A DNA stretch of 18,207 nt from Sulfotelmatobacter sp049792875 (GCA_049792875.1 JBARBI010000007.1:1-18207); one strand, 5' to 3'. Positions 6,874-14,609 are shown, counted from the stretch's first letter. The notes: a model not told the origin generated them from the sequence alone. Made by a program: numbers and translations.

Positions 6874-8628
6874 TCAGTTGCCGCCCGCACCAGCGACTTG
6901 TACAGCAGATTCAGGCGCCACCGGGAATCTCACGACGAACAGCGCACCGCCCTCCGGCTTGTTCTGGCAGGTAATCTGGCCCCTGTGCTCCTGGATGACT
7001 CCATACACAGCGCTAAGGCCCAGACCCGTGCCCTTGCCGACGGGCTTGGTCGTATAGAACGGATCGAAAACCCGCTGCGGCTCGCGAATCCCCGGACCGG
7101 TATCGGAAAACTGCAACACGGCCTCTTTGCCCTGCCGCTGCGCCGTGATTTGCAGGGACCCTCCGCCGGCCTCTTCCAACGCATCGCGGGCGTTCTCGAC
7201 GATCTCCACAAACGCCTGGAACAACTGGTTGACATTGCCCTGCACCCGGGGGAAATCCGGGTCAATGGACAGACCCACGCGGACGTTGCCGGCTGGGCGC
7301 CGCGACTCCAGCATCTGAGTCGCACGGTGCAACAGTACGCTGAGGTCGACCGGAGCTTTTTCTCCCGGCGACTGCTGAGCGAAGCTGAGCAGGTCGGCAA
7401 CCAGATCGCGGGTCCGCCGTGCCTGATTGACAATCTTGCGGACCAGCGTGTTCTGCTCGTTCGTCAACTGTTCCTTCGCCCAGAGTTGCTCGGAATAACT
7501 CATAATGGCGTTCAGGGGATGGTTGATCTCGTGAGCCGCTCCCGCCACCAAGTTGCCCAGAGAGGCCAGTTTCTCCTTCTGTACCAACTGGCCTTGCAAG
7601 CGTTTCTGGCTTTCGTATCCCCGGCGCGACTCCTGCAACAGCGCCATCAGCGCCTGGTCCTGAAAATACTGTCGCAGGAACACGAAGGCGCCCAGCACCA
7701 GCATCGCGACCAGCACCGTGAACAGGCGAAACGCCTTCGGTGCCGGCGGGGACATGTCGAACAGGACAGTCCACAACCCCAGCACGGGCAAAGATAGTAT
7801 GGCCATCGTGGCCAATCGCGGTGCAATGCGGCTGCCCCACTGCCATTTCTTGGGCGATGTTTCGTTGGTGAGCGGTGCCTGGCGCGCAGTCAGCGCAGTC
7901 GCGGCCATCCAACTCACTGCGCCGATCAGTGGAACGTCGTAGAGACTTCCGGTGTAGTAAGCCCCGTTGGTCATCGCCAGGTTGACCGCGCCGGAGTCCA
8001 GGGCGTACAACGCACTCGCGGCCGTCAGGTTGAGGTACACCATCCTCCATCCAGCAGACGTCCCCCGAGCAGCAATTCCCAGCACCAATACCAGCACGAC
8101 GCACTCGACCAGGTAGAGCACGTTGTAGTTCCGGTCATACACTGCCATGTTCAGTGAAACATATTGTGACGGAAACACAACGAACGCATACAGGAACACC
8201 CACCAAGCCAGAAGCAGGAGAAAGTCCAGCGTACCGATGCGGAATTTCTCCTCACCTTCTGCCCGATACCGGTGCAACCCAACCACCGCGATCATCGGAA
8301 TCGGGTGGAGGAACAGAATCACATCCATGAACCACGGATCCGGCACGGTCGCTTGGCGCACCACTTCGCAGTAGGCATACCCAGACCCGTGGATCGCCCA
8401 GAGAACGCACCCCGATCCCATCAGGACCCAAAAACGCCGGTTTGCGCCCTGCGCCGACCAAGCATTGGCCAGCATGGCCGCGGTCATTACGAGGATGAGC
8501 AGAAGGTATCCAATATCAGTAATCGCGGTCAGCAGGTGACCACGCGGCACGGTCAGCGACACTACTGCAAACGCCAGTGTGAAGCCGGCCGCGGCAGCAA
8601 ACCAACGGTAGCGTGGGGGCAGACTCAT
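6874..8628 (-). CDS. Membrane-bound sensor histidine kinase
   Basis: Two-component sensor kinase, 584 residues from ATG at 8626-8628. The N-terminal 320 residues hold about ten hydrophobic segments (near 9-28, 33-55, 66-86, 99-119, 132-153, 169-187, 196-219, 231-248, 271-290, 299-318) with no recognised sensor domain. A short coiled linker (about 322-352) leads to the HisKA domain with phospho-acceptor H366 in GAAHEINHPLN. The HATPase_c domain follows, with N box EIVENARDAL (N479), G1 box DTGPGI (509-514), F box FDPFYTT (521-527) and G2 box GTGLGLSAV (533-541). The open frame extends 95 codons further upstream, but that part is Arg-rich and then runs through repeat-like DNA, so the internal ATG in front of the first membrane segment was chosen; its SD is weak. 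No response regulator is adjacent, so it is an orphan kinase with unknown signal. It is divergent from hemB. Confidence 0.9.
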   Translation of the reverse strand: MSLPPRYRWFAAAAGFTLAFAVVSLTVPRGHLLTAITDIGYLLLILVMTAAMLANAWSAQGANRRFWVLMGSGCVLWAIHGSGYAYCEVVRQATVPDPWFMDVILFLHPIPMIAVVGLHRYRAEGEEKFRIGTLDFLLLLAWWVFLYAFVVFPSQYVSLNMAVYDRNYNVLYLVECVVLVLVLGIAARGTSAGWRMVYLNLTAASALYALDSGAVNLAMTNGAYYTGSLYDVPLIGAVSWMAATALTARQAPLTNETSPKKWQWGSRIAPRLATMAILSLPVLGLWTVLFDMSPPAPKAFRLFTVLVAMLVLGAFVFLRQYFQDQALMALLQESRRGYESQKRLQGQLVQKEKLASLGNLVAGAAHEINHPLNAIMSYSEQLWAKEQLTNEQNTLVRKIVNQARRTRDLVADLLSFAQQSPGEKAPVDLSVLLHRATQMLESRRPAGNVRVGLSIDPDFPRVQGNVNQLFQAFVEIVENARDALEEAGGGSLQITAQRQGKEAVLQFSDTGPGIREPQRVFDPFYTTKPVGKGTGLGLSAVYGVIQEHRGQITCQNKPEGGALFVVRFPVAPESAVQVAGAGGN

Positions 8629-8833
8629 CCGACCCAATTCTATGGGACTGAATCGGGGATTCCGAGGGCCGTTTGGAATCCCTCGGGTTACTTCCGTCAC
8701 ACCCCCCCAACCCAGGGGTGGGGCAGGCCCCGTCAGTCGGGTGTTTCTGAAAGCGAAAGCCCCCTCAGCACCAAGATGTTTTAGAATCAATCTGGGAAGC
8801 CAACCGACCCGATCCTTCCCATGGTGATTTGCA
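8629..8833. promoter_or_regulatory. Divergent histidine kinase/hemB intergenic region with repeat-like block
   Basis: This gap is 205 bases. Positions 8700-8735 hold a GC-rich block CCAACCCAGGGGTGGGGCAG that resembles the GTGGGGCA wording of other repeats here and can fold on itself. For hemB, TAGAAT (8783-8788) matches a -10 box at five of six positions and would give a leader of about 39 bases, but no -35 is evident. No clear promoter was found for the kinase. Confidence 0.3.
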
Positions 8834-9859
8834 ATGGCATTCCCAGTGACTCGCCTTCGTCGCCTGCGCCGCACGGCGGAATTGCGGAACCTGGTGTGTG
8901 AGACCCGCCTCACGCCCGACGCATTTGTCTACCCCATGTTCGTCTGTCCTGGAGAGGGCGTTCGCAAGGCGGTCCGTTCCATGCCGGGTGTGTTCAATCT
9001 ATCGGTGGACGAGGCGGTGAAAGAGGCGAAGGAAGTCCATTCCCTGGGCGTGGTGTCGGTGATCCTGTTTGGCCTGCCCGACAAGAAGGACGAAGTTGCT
9101 ACCGGAGCCTGGGCGGAGAACGGCATCGTGCAACAGGCGGCACGCGCGATCAAGCGCGAGGTTCCGGGACTGATCCTGATGGGCGACGTGTGCCTGTGCG
9201 AATACATGTCGCACGGCCACTGCGGCATCGTGAAGGCGGTCCCGCAATCACTGGGAGCCGCGGTTGCCGCTCCGCCGGCGGCCACGACCGACTACGAAAT
9301 CGTAAACGACGCTTCGCTGGAAATCCTGGCCCGCACGTCCGTCTCACTGACGAGCGCCGGGATCGACATCATCGCGCCCTCAGACATGATGGATGGGCGA
9401 GTCGCTGCGATTCGCGGTGCACTGGACGAGGCGGGATACCTTAACACACCCATTCTCTCCTACGCCGCCAAGTTCGCGTCGGGATTCTATGGACCGTTCC
9501 GCGAGGCCGCCGACTCGGCGCCGCAGTTTGGCGACCGCCGGTCGTATCAGATGGATGGAGCGAACCTGCGCGAGGCCATGCGCGAAATCGAAGCCGACAT
9601 TGAAGAAGGCGCCGACCTGATTATGGTCAAGCCAGCGATGCCGTATCTCGACGTAATCGCTGCGGCCCGTGACCGCTTCGACTTGCCGCTTGCGGCGTAC
9701 CAGGTATCCGGCGAATACGCCATGATCGAGGCTGCCGCGCAGAACGGCTGGATCGAGCGCGACCGCGTGATGATGGAGTCGCTGCTCAGCATCCGCCGCG
9801 CCGGGGCAGGCATCATCCTCACCTACTACGCCAAGGAGGCGGCCAAGCAGCTAGGGTGA
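8834..9859 (+). CDS. hemB: Delta-aminolevulinic acid dehydratase (porphobilinogen synthase)
   Basis: Condenses two 5-aminolevulinate molecules to porphobilinogen, the second common step of haem and other tetrapyrrole synthesis, in the cytoplasm. The 341 residues match the usual length. Visible are the cysteine-rich metal site DVCLCEYMSHGHCG (C120, C122, C130), which points to the zinc-dependent class, the two active-site lysines K213 (YAAKFASGFYGPFR) and K266 (DLIMVKPAMPYLD), and the conserved APSDMMDGRV (181-190) and AAYQVSGEYAM (287-297). Start ATG at 8834 with GGTGA about seven bases upstream. It stands alone on the plus strand: no other haem gene is nearby. It is followed by a hairpin terminator. 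Confidence 0.98.
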   Translation: MAFPVTRLRRLRRTAELRNLVCETRLTPDAFVYPMFVCPGEGVRKAVRSMPGVFNLSVDEAVKEAKEVHSLGVVSVILFGLPDKKDEVATGAWAENGIVQQAARAIKREVPGLILMGDVCLCEYMSHGHCGIVKAVPQSLGAAVAAPPAATTDYEIVNDASLEILARTSVSLTSAGIDIIAPSDMMDGRVAAIRGALDEAGYLNTPILSYAAKFASGFYGPFREAADSAPQFGDRRSYQMDGANLREAMREIEADIEEGADLIMVKPAMPYLDVIAAARDRFDLPLAAYQVSGEYAMIEAAAQNGWIERDRVMMESLLSIRRAGAGIILTYYAKEAAKQLG

Positions 9860-9921
9860 TTGTGTGTGGGACGACGCTCGCCGCCCTTTTTCCCTTGCGA
9901 GATTCGGCAACTTAGAAAGAA

Positions 9922-9947
9922 AAAAGCCGCGGTCAGCCGTGGCTTTT
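9922..9947. terminator. Bidirectional rho-independent terminator
   Basis: AAAAGCCGCGG (9922-9932) pairs with CCGTGGCTTTT (9937-9947) across a 4-base TCAG loop, with one G-T wobble. The stem is flanked by A-rich DNA on the left and TTTT on the right, so it can end hemB transcription on the plus strand and the secreted-protein gene (stop at 9985) on the minus strand. Confidence 0.85.
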
Positions 9948-9984
9948 GTCCTGAACTTGGGAAGTCAGAGAGTCGAATTGTCTC

Positions 9985-10362
9985 CTAGGAATGCTTGTCC
10001 TTGTAGATGCGCTTGCTCACGTGGTTCTGTTCCTTATTGAGCTGCTTCTGCTCACCCTTGGTCAGGTGACCGTTGTGAGCGGCCATGTCGGCCTTCTGCT
10101 GGTTCTCGATGTGCTGTTCGCGATTCTCCAGGTGTGCAGTCTGGCCCGGCGTGAGCGTGCCATCCTTTACGCCATTGGCGATGCGGTTCTGCTGGTTGGT
10201 CTCGCGTCCATTGACTTGATTGACGCGCGGATGACCCGGATCGACTTGCCCCGGGCCCGCGCCGGAGGTGTTGCTGTTTTGGCTTTGAGCAGACGCGGCG
10301 CCGACCATCATCAGACTGCCCGCTGCCAGGACTAAGAGCGACTTCGTGAGTTTGTTGATCAT
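9985..10362 (-). CDS. Small secreted helical-repeat protein, function unknown
   Basis: 125 residues. The N-terminus is a clear signal peptide (MINKLTKSLLVLAAGSLMMV, cleavage probably after ASA at residue 25), so the product is exported. The mature part is polar, rich in Asn, Gln and His, with two related helical units: RIANGVKDGTLTPGQTAHLE and ADMAAHNGHLTKGEQKQLNK, each with a G-x-L-T turn followed by a helix. Many bacterial secreted proteins carry this pattern, but I know of no assigned function. ATG at 10360-10362, SD weak. It lies 169 bases after lemA and converges with hemB on a shared terminator. Confidence 0.8.
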   Translation of the reverse strand: MINKLTKSLLVLAAGSLMMVGAASAQSQNSNTSGAGPGQVDPGHPRVNQVNGRETNQQNRIANGVKDGTLTPGQTAHLENREQHIENQQKADMAAHNGHLTKGEQKQLNKEQNHVSKRIYKDKHS

Positions 10363-10531
10363 GTATGGGATGAACCCCCGCAGGGAAGATTAGTTGTCGA
10401 CGCGGGGAGCGGCTAGGTTACCAAGGTCGGAACACTGCCGTCGAAAAGCGGACGTATTCATTCGGGTAATCATGCACTGGTTACCTGGGTTTTTCGCTGC
10501 CTTGCGTCTCGGGGTAAGATGCGGACTCGCC
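10363..10531. other. Gap between lemA and the small secreted protein
   Basis: This is 169 bases. It contains an imperfect dyad around GGTAA...TTACC (about 10466-10486) and a second GGTTACC near 10415. No promoter with both boxes and no terminator is clear. A promoter for the downstream small secreted protein could lie here but cannot be placed. Confidence 0.3.
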
Positions 10532-11119
10532 TCAGGTTGCGGAACCTTGGCTGCCGGCGAATGACACTTCCACCTGCTTGCGGTCTTCGTCGGAGACTTT
10601 GAACATCGGGCGCGGCTTCAGGCTCATAAAGCTGGCCACGAAAACGTCGGGGATCTGGGCAATACGAGTGTTGTAGCTGTTGACGTCGTCGTTGAAGAAC
10701 TCGCGGCGGTCAGCGATGCGCTCTTCGAGTTCGGTGATGCGGTTTTGCAGCTTGAGGAAATTGTCGTTGGCCTTGAGCTGCGGATAATTCTCGGCTACGG
10801 CAAACAGGCCGCGCAGTGCGCTCGCCATCTTGAGATCGGCGACGGCTTTCTGCCCGATGCTGGCGGCGTTCATGGACGCTGACCGTGCCTGAGTCACGGC
10901 GAGCAGCGTCTGCTGCTCGTGCTGCATATATCCCTTGACGGTTTCGACCAGGTTGGGGATCTCGTCGTGACGTTGCTTCAGGAGCACGTCAATGTTGGCC
11001 CAGGCACGGTCGTTCTCATTGCGCAACCGAACCAGCCCGTTGTAGAGGATGCCGGTGTAGATGAGCACACCGGCCGCGAACAGCAAGAACGCCAACCCCG
11101 TAATGACACTGCTGCCCAT
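10532..11119 (-). CDS. lemA: LemA family membrane protein
   Basis: LemA family proteins are small envelope proteins with one N-terminal membrane helix and a helical-bundle domain; their biochemical role is not settled. The 195 residues show the helix (about 5-26), then YNGLVRLRNENDRAWANIDV (26-45), LLKQRHDEIPNLVETVKGY (46-64), the ENYPQLKANDNFLKLQ block (110-125) and LEERIADRREFFNDDVNSYN (131-150), all family hallmarks. Start: ATG at 11117-11119 has GAGGTG at ideal spacing. The open frame continues 51 codons upstream but runs through the dispersed repeat at 11230-11260, so the longer version is not preferred, although it would add a second hydrophobic segment. It is part of a run of minus-strand envelope genes. 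No TPM-domain partner gene, often adjacent to lemA elsewhere, is seen. Confidence 0.93.
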   Translation of the reverse strand: MGSSVITGLAFLLFAAGVLIYTGILYNGLVRLRNENDRAWANIDVLLKQRHDEIPNLVETVKGYMQHEQQTLLAVTQARSASMNAASIGQKAVADLKMASALRGLFAVAENYPQLKANDNFLKLQNRITELEERIADRREFFNDDVNSYNTRIAQIPDVFVASFMSLKPRPMFKVSDEDRKQVEVSFAGSQGSAT

Positions 11120-11229
11120 CGGCACCTCGAACCTACGAATCAAAGGTGCCAGCAGGAGGGTCCCGCAGGCAAGTGCCAGAAGGGTTGCGCCAACAGTTGA
11201 GGGGAGGGAGCGCCGGGGTGCGCCGAGGC

Positions 11230-11260
11230 GGGACGGCCGAAGGCAGCCGTCCCCACATGA
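11230..11260 (-). repeat. Dispersed hairpin repeat, copy B
   Basis: GGGACGGC (11230-11237) and GCCGTCCC (11246-11253) form a perfect 8-base stem around an 8-base loop, followed by the CCACATGA tail. A second short TCATGTGGGGA unit lies alongside at about 11266-11276 on the minus strand. It shares the core GCCTTCGGCYGTCC (minus strand) with the copies at 16379-16408 and 16766-16797, and lies between the stop of the 11289-11897 gene and lemA. Confidence 0.75.
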
Positions 11261-11288
11261 ACCCTTCCCCACATGAGATCGTTCGTGC

Positions 11289-11897
11289 TCAGTCTTTGCT
11301 CGGTTTTTTCGGCGTCAGATCACAAGCCTGACGGACGCGGCTCAGGTTCAGCCCGGCGGGAGAGAACTCTGCAATCTGCTGCCCGCTGCGGGTTGGAAGC
11401 TCAACCTTGAACACCTGCGCACCGATCAGGCCGCGAGTGGTGCCTTTGTCCATGGAAAGGAAGTGGCCGCGCATCCAGTTCCAGCCTTTGTAGCTGTGGG
11501 TGTCGTCGATGCGAACCATGACTTGCAGCTGAGGTTGTCCCCAAAAACCGGGGCGATTGGGAGGAGGAAGCCGCTCTCCCGGGTTGAAATCAGCGAAGGT
11601 CAGCTTACCGTCGGAGCACGTGAGCTCGACTCTGGGCTTGTACTCTGGATCTTCCCGGAAGTAGTTGTCCGACAAGAGCTCGAAGCGGACTTTCTTGGCG
11701 CCGGTCATTTTGTCTTCCGATTGGAACTCCATCCATTTTCCGCCGGCGCTGACCCCGTCTTTTTCGCCCTGGTAGGGGCTCATGGCACCGCCCTGGGCCA
11801 GGGCGGATGCCGCGCACAGGAGCGTTGCGCACGCTAAGAGCGCCATCGCAGCCCAGGCCTTGCGACTTGGAGTAGGAGAAGAATTCGGTCGGTTCAC
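11289..11897 (-). CDS. Secreted protein of unknown function
   Basis: 202 residues, not assigned to a family. A signal peptide is clear (residues 12-34, cleavage probably after ALA), so the product is periplasmic or surface-located. The mature part looks like a compact beta-rich domain with only two cysteines (C94 and C192), which could form a disulfide. A distinctive stretch is WNWMRGHFLSMDKGTTRGLI (139-158), followed by QVFKVELPTRSGQQIAEFSP (161-180). Start: GTG at 11895-11897 with GGAGG six bases upstream. It lies 74 bases after the transthyretin-like gene at 11972-12343 and before lemA; the dispersed repeat sits after its stop. Confidence 0.85.
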   Translation of the reverse strand: MNRPNSSPTPSRKAWAAMALLACATLLCAASALAQGGAMSPYQGEKDGVSAGGKWMEFQSEDKMTGAKKVRFELLSDNYFREDPEYKPRVELTCSDGKLTFADFNPGERLPPPNRPGFWGQPQLQVMVRIDDTHSYKGWNWMRGHFLSMDKGTTRGLIGAQVFKVELPTRSGQQIAEFSPAGLNLSRVRQACDLTPKKPSKD

Positions 11898-11971
11898 AGT
11901 ATCCTCCAGATAGATATCCCTATCATTGAACCCGGAAGGGCAGTGAAAAGTTGCATGAAAAGGTACGGGCT

Positions 11972-12343
11972 TCAGCGGGCATCGACCTTCAAGTCGAGGT
12001 AGACCTGGGGACGGTCGTCGAACTGGCTGACCGATTTCGAGTCGCTTTTATGGCCCTTGTACTGGGCATAGACTTCGTAGTCGACGGCGGTGGAGAGGGC
12101 CGGGAAGCGGTAGGTGCCGTCCTGGCCGACGATATAGGTTTTCACCGCGCGAGTGCGGGTGTTGGTCACGTAGACGACGGCATCGGGAAGAGGGTTATCC
12201 TGCGGATCGAGCACTTTGCCGAACAACAGGCGTCCGACGGTTTTCTCTTTCTTGTCGGGCGCAGCGTTAGAAACCGCGCCCAGCGCCACAAGTAGCGCGC
12301 AAGCCACAGCCACAACCTTGACTACGGAAGGTTTGCTATTCAT
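11972..12343 (-). CDS. Secreted single-domain transthyretin-like (carboxypeptidase regulatory-like) protein
   Basis: 123 residues: a signal peptide (1-27, VVAVACALLVALGAVSNA) followed by one carboxypeptidase regulatory-like/transthyretin-type beta sandwich. Its pattern is G-K-V-x-D-P-Q-D-N-P-L-P-D-A-V-V-Y-V (42-59), then GQDGTYRFPAL and DYEVYAQYKGHKS. This domain usually supports or anchors larger secreted proteins; here it is the whole mature protein. Such stand-alone versions are frequent in Acidobacteriota. ATG at 12341-12343, SD weak. It is 45 bases downstream of another protein of the same architecture, to which it may be paralogous. No catalytic residues are expected. Confidence 0.85.
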   Translation of the reverse strand: MNSKPSVVKVVAVACALLVALGAVSNAAPDKKEKTVGRLLFGKVLDPQDNPLPDAVVYVTNTRTRAVKTYIVGQDGTYRFPALSTAVDYEVYAQYKGHKSDSKSVSQFDDRPQVYLDLKVDAR

Positions 12344-12388
12344 GTTGGTGCTATTGTCTCACGGTCGTGTTCACGCCCACCCCATCCA

Positions 12389-12835
12389 TTAGTGGGTTAG
12401 ATGCAATCCGGTATCTTCGCGTTCATCGTTATAAATGTGAACGGTGACTTCCTGGACGAGGCGCAGAGGTTTGCCGTCGGCGGGTTTAAGGCCCTTAAGA
12501 TCGGCCCAGACGATGTAGTCGGATTCGCCGGCCGGAACGCGCTGGGCGAATTCGCCCATGTGGTCGGAAAACAGCTCCCAGCGGGCCTTCTTCGGCTTGT
12601 CTTTGGCGCGACGGATTTTTACAGTTACGCCATATACGGGGCGGTCGTCCGGACCCCAGACCGTGCCGGCGATCAGAGCGTAGGGCTTGTCTTTGGGATT
12701 GGAGGCTGGGGGATTCGAGGCCGCGAGAAGAGGATTCTGAAAACTGGTGGTCGGCAAGAGAAGGACGAACAGGAGGAAACCAAGCGGATACACCCTTGCG
12801 AGAGGCTGGGTAGTGCGAGGCTTACGAAAAATCAC
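12389..12835 (-). CDS. Secreted transthyretin-like (carboxypeptidase regulatory-like) protein
   Basis: 148 residues. A basic N-terminus and hydrophobic segment (about 17-39) form a signal peptide or anchor. The remainder fits a transthyretin-like beta sandwich: LIAGTVWGPDDRPVYGVTVK (54-73), SDHMGEFAQRVPAG, then DYIVWADLKG. Start: GTG at 12833-12835 lies inside the end of the upstream zinc-ribbon gene (a 14-base overlap), with GAGGA ten bases before it, so translational coupling is likely. A function in the envelope is inferred; no substrate can be named. Confidence 0.8.
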   Translation of the reverse strand: MIFRKPRTTQPLARVYPLGFLLFVLLLPTTSFQNPLLAASNPPASNPKDKPYALIAGTVWGPDDRPVYGVTVKIRRAKDKPKKARWELFSDHMGEFAQRVPAGESDYIVWADLKGLKPADGKPLRLVQEVTVHIYNDEREDTGLHLTH

Positions 12836-13025
12836 CGTCTTCGCTTTCCTCCACCTCTTCTTCGTCTTCTTCCACGTATCCTTCTTCGACGGCTTTCAAC
12901 TCAAGGGGACTGGTGGTGACGACTTCAAAGTCGGTGCCACATTCGGGGCACGAGATCACTTCCCCCTCGTCGACCTCTTCTTCTTCAACGTCCAGATTGG
13001 TTTCGCATTCGGGACAAAGAACCAT
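12822..13025 (-). CDS. LysW-like zinc-ribbon protein with acidic tail
   Basis: 67 residues. Two CxxC knuckles (C4/C7 in LCPEC and C26/C29 in SCPECG) make a zinc ribbon, and the pattern CPEC...L...E...GE...C..CG..FEVV...PLEL follows LysW/ArgW, the amino-group carrier of the LysW-dependent lysine and arginine pathways. Known carriers end in EDWGE, whose final Glu is the attachment point; this protein instead ends in a run of Glu/Asp and ...EDGDFS. No LysX/ArgX ligase or other pathway gene is in the window. It may be a divergent paralogue with another role. ATG at 13023-13025 with GGGAGG at good spacing. First gene of a likely operon; overlaps the next gene by 14 bases. Confidence 0.85.
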   Translation of the reverse strand: MVLCPECETNLDVEEEEVDEGEVISCPECGTDFEVVTTSPLELKAVEEGYVEEDEEEVEESEDGDFS

Positions 13026-13059
13026 AAAGCCTCCCTCGCCTATTAGAGCCTCCTGATAA

Positions 13060-13089
13060 TATTTAGATTCTCCCCGGCTGTTCGGTCAA
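13060..13089 (-). promoter_or_regulatory. Sigma-70-type promoter of the zinc-ribbon gene
   Basis: On the minus strand TTGACC (13084-13089) and TAAATA (13060-13065) are separated by 18 bases. This places the start of transcription about 25-30 bases before the ATG at 13025, with the GGGAGG Shine-Dalgarno in between. It would drive the minus-strand run of secreted-protein genes. The -35 is good and the -10 moderate. Confidence 0.5.
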
Positions 13090-13174
13090 GGGGCACAACC
13101 CGGGAAAGAGATTTTCCTGGAAACTGAAGAATCGTTTCGACAGGGGGATTTTTCTGGACGGCGAGCATCAAGCC

Positions 13175-14560
13175 ATGCTCCATTTCCGCAAAATAACGCG
13201 CACGGCTGCCACAGGAGTTGTGTGGGTGGCGATGGGGTGTGGGGCGCAGTCCGTGACATCTGAACCGACGGCGGTTGCGGACCCGCAGATCGCGGCGACA
13301 CTGCAGCAGATTTCCGCGCAACGAATTCAGGCGAACATCGAGAAACTGGTGGGCTTCGGAACCCGGTTAACCTTGTCGGCGCAGGACCCTGCGTCGATTA
13401 GCGGGGGGCGCGGAATTGGAGCGGCGCGGGAATGGATCGAGTCGGAGTTCGAGCGCTATTCCAAAGATTGCGGCGGATGCCTGGACGTCAAGACCGACAG
13501 CTTCACGGAAGAGCCCACCGAGCGCATTCCGAAAGCAACGGTAATCACCAATGTTTATGCGGTTCTGAAGGGGACCGATGCGGCGAACACGAAACGCATG
13601 GTGCTGGTCACGGGGCACTACGATTCGCGCAACAGCGACCCGCTCGATGGGAGCGGGGATGCTCCCGGAGCGAACGACGATGGCAGCGGAACCACCGTCA
13701 GCCTGGAATGTGCGCGGGTGCTGAGCAAGATGAAGTTTCCCGTGACGATTGTTTTTCTGACGGTCGCGGGGGAAGAGCAGGGGCTGAATGGAAGCCGTCA
13801 CTTCGCGAAGATGGCCAAAGATCAGGGTTGGGACCTGGAGGCAGTTCTCAATAACGACATCGTTGGCGGCGACAAAAGCGCGGAACAGGATCATTCGGTG
13901 GTGCGTGTGTTTTCCGAGGGCGTGCCCACGGCGGCTACCGAGCAGGAACTCCGGCGCATTCGAGGCCTGGGTGGGGAGAGCGATTCCGGATCGCGGCAAG
14001 TGGCGCGGTATATTGCCGATATTGGCCGGACGTATGATGCGGGCGTGAAGCCGATGCTGGTGTTCCGGCTGGATCGCTACCTGCGGGGCGGCGATCATTT
14101 TTCCTTCAATCAGCTGGGGTTTGCGGCGGTGCGCCTTACGGAGTTCCGCGAGGACTTTCATCATCAGCACCAGAACGTGCGTACGGAGAACGGCATCGAA
14201 TATGGTGATTTGGCCAAGTTTGTGGACTACGATTATGTGGCGCACGTGGCGCGTCTGAACGCGGCCACGCTGGCATCGTTGGCGTCGGCGCCGGCGCCTC
14301 CGGCCAACGTACATGTGCTGACCAAGGATCTGGAGAATGACTCGACGCTGACGTGGGACGCTTCTCCGGGTGGACTGGCGGCGGAATATGAAGTCGTGTG
14401 GCGAGCCACGACCAGTCCGGAGTGGGAGCATGGTCAGAATGTGGGCAACGCAACCCGCGCCACCCTGAAGCTTTCGAAGGATAATGTCATCTTCGCAGTG
14501 AGGGCGGTCGACCACGCTGGCCATCGAAGCCTGCCCGTTGTGCCGGTTCCCGAGCGGTAA
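13175..14560 (+). CDS. Secreted M28 family zinc metallopeptidase with C-terminal FN3-like domain
   Basis: Di-zinc aminopeptidase of the M28 type, 461 residues. An N-terminal hydrophobic segment (about 11-25, ending in MGCGAQS) is an export signal, possibly a poor lipobox. The peptidase domain (about 40-370) shows the expected metal and catalytic residues: H148 (TGHYDS), D168 in GANDDGSGT, E200/E201 (AGEEQGLNGS), D228 (NNDIVGG) and H308 (GGDHFSF). Residues about 375-460 form a fibronectin-III-like domain (PPANVHVL...LTWDAS...YEVVWR...FAVRAVDHAGHRS). It probably cleaves peptides outside the cytoplasm; the substrate is unknown. ATG at 13175, SD poor. It is divergent from the zinc-ribbon gene and followed 49 bases later by the rhomboid gene, so the two may be co-transcribed. 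Confidence 0.92.
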   Translation: MLHFRKITRTAATGVVWVAMGCGAQSVTSEPTAVADPQIAATLQQISAQRIQANIEKLVGFGTRLTLSAQDPASISGGRGIGAAREWIESEFERYSKDCGGCLDVKTDSFTEEPTERIPKATVITNVYAVLKGTDAANTKRMVLVTGHYDSRNSDPLDGSGDAPGANDDGSGTTVSLECARVLSKMKFPVTIVFLTVAGEEQGLNGSRHFAKMAKDQGWDLEAVLNNDIVGGDKSAEQDHSVVRVFSEGVPTAATEQELRRIRGLGGESDSGSRQVARYIADIGRTYDAGVKPMLVFRLDRYLRGGDHFSFNQLGFAAVRLTEFREDFHHQHQNVRTENGIEYGDLAKFVDYDYVAHVARLNAATLASLASAPAPPANVHVLTKDLENDSTLTWDASPGGLAAEYEVVWRATTSPEWEHGQNVGNATRATLKLSKDNVIFAVRAVDHAGHRSLPVVPVPER

Positions 14561-14609
14561 GGGCGTTGCGCTTGGTATTCTGCGAGTAGAATTGGACGGA
14601 GGGAACCCT

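Noticed and set aside
8629..8913. 95-codon N-terminal extension of the histidine kinase
   Set aside because: Arg-rich start, overlaps the hemB start region on the other strand and crosses a repeat-like GC block; the internal ATG directly precedes the first membrane helix.
11120..11272. 51-codon N-terminal extension of LemA
   Set aside because: It would translate through repeat copy B, and the internal ATG has an ideal GAGGTG ribosome site and gives the normal family length. The extra hydrophobic stretch leaves slight doubt.
14538..14609. Longer rhomboid start upstream at 14538
   Set aside because: It overlaps the peptidase gene, adds 24 residues without family support and lacks a ribosome site; GTG at 14610 has GGAGG at good spacing.
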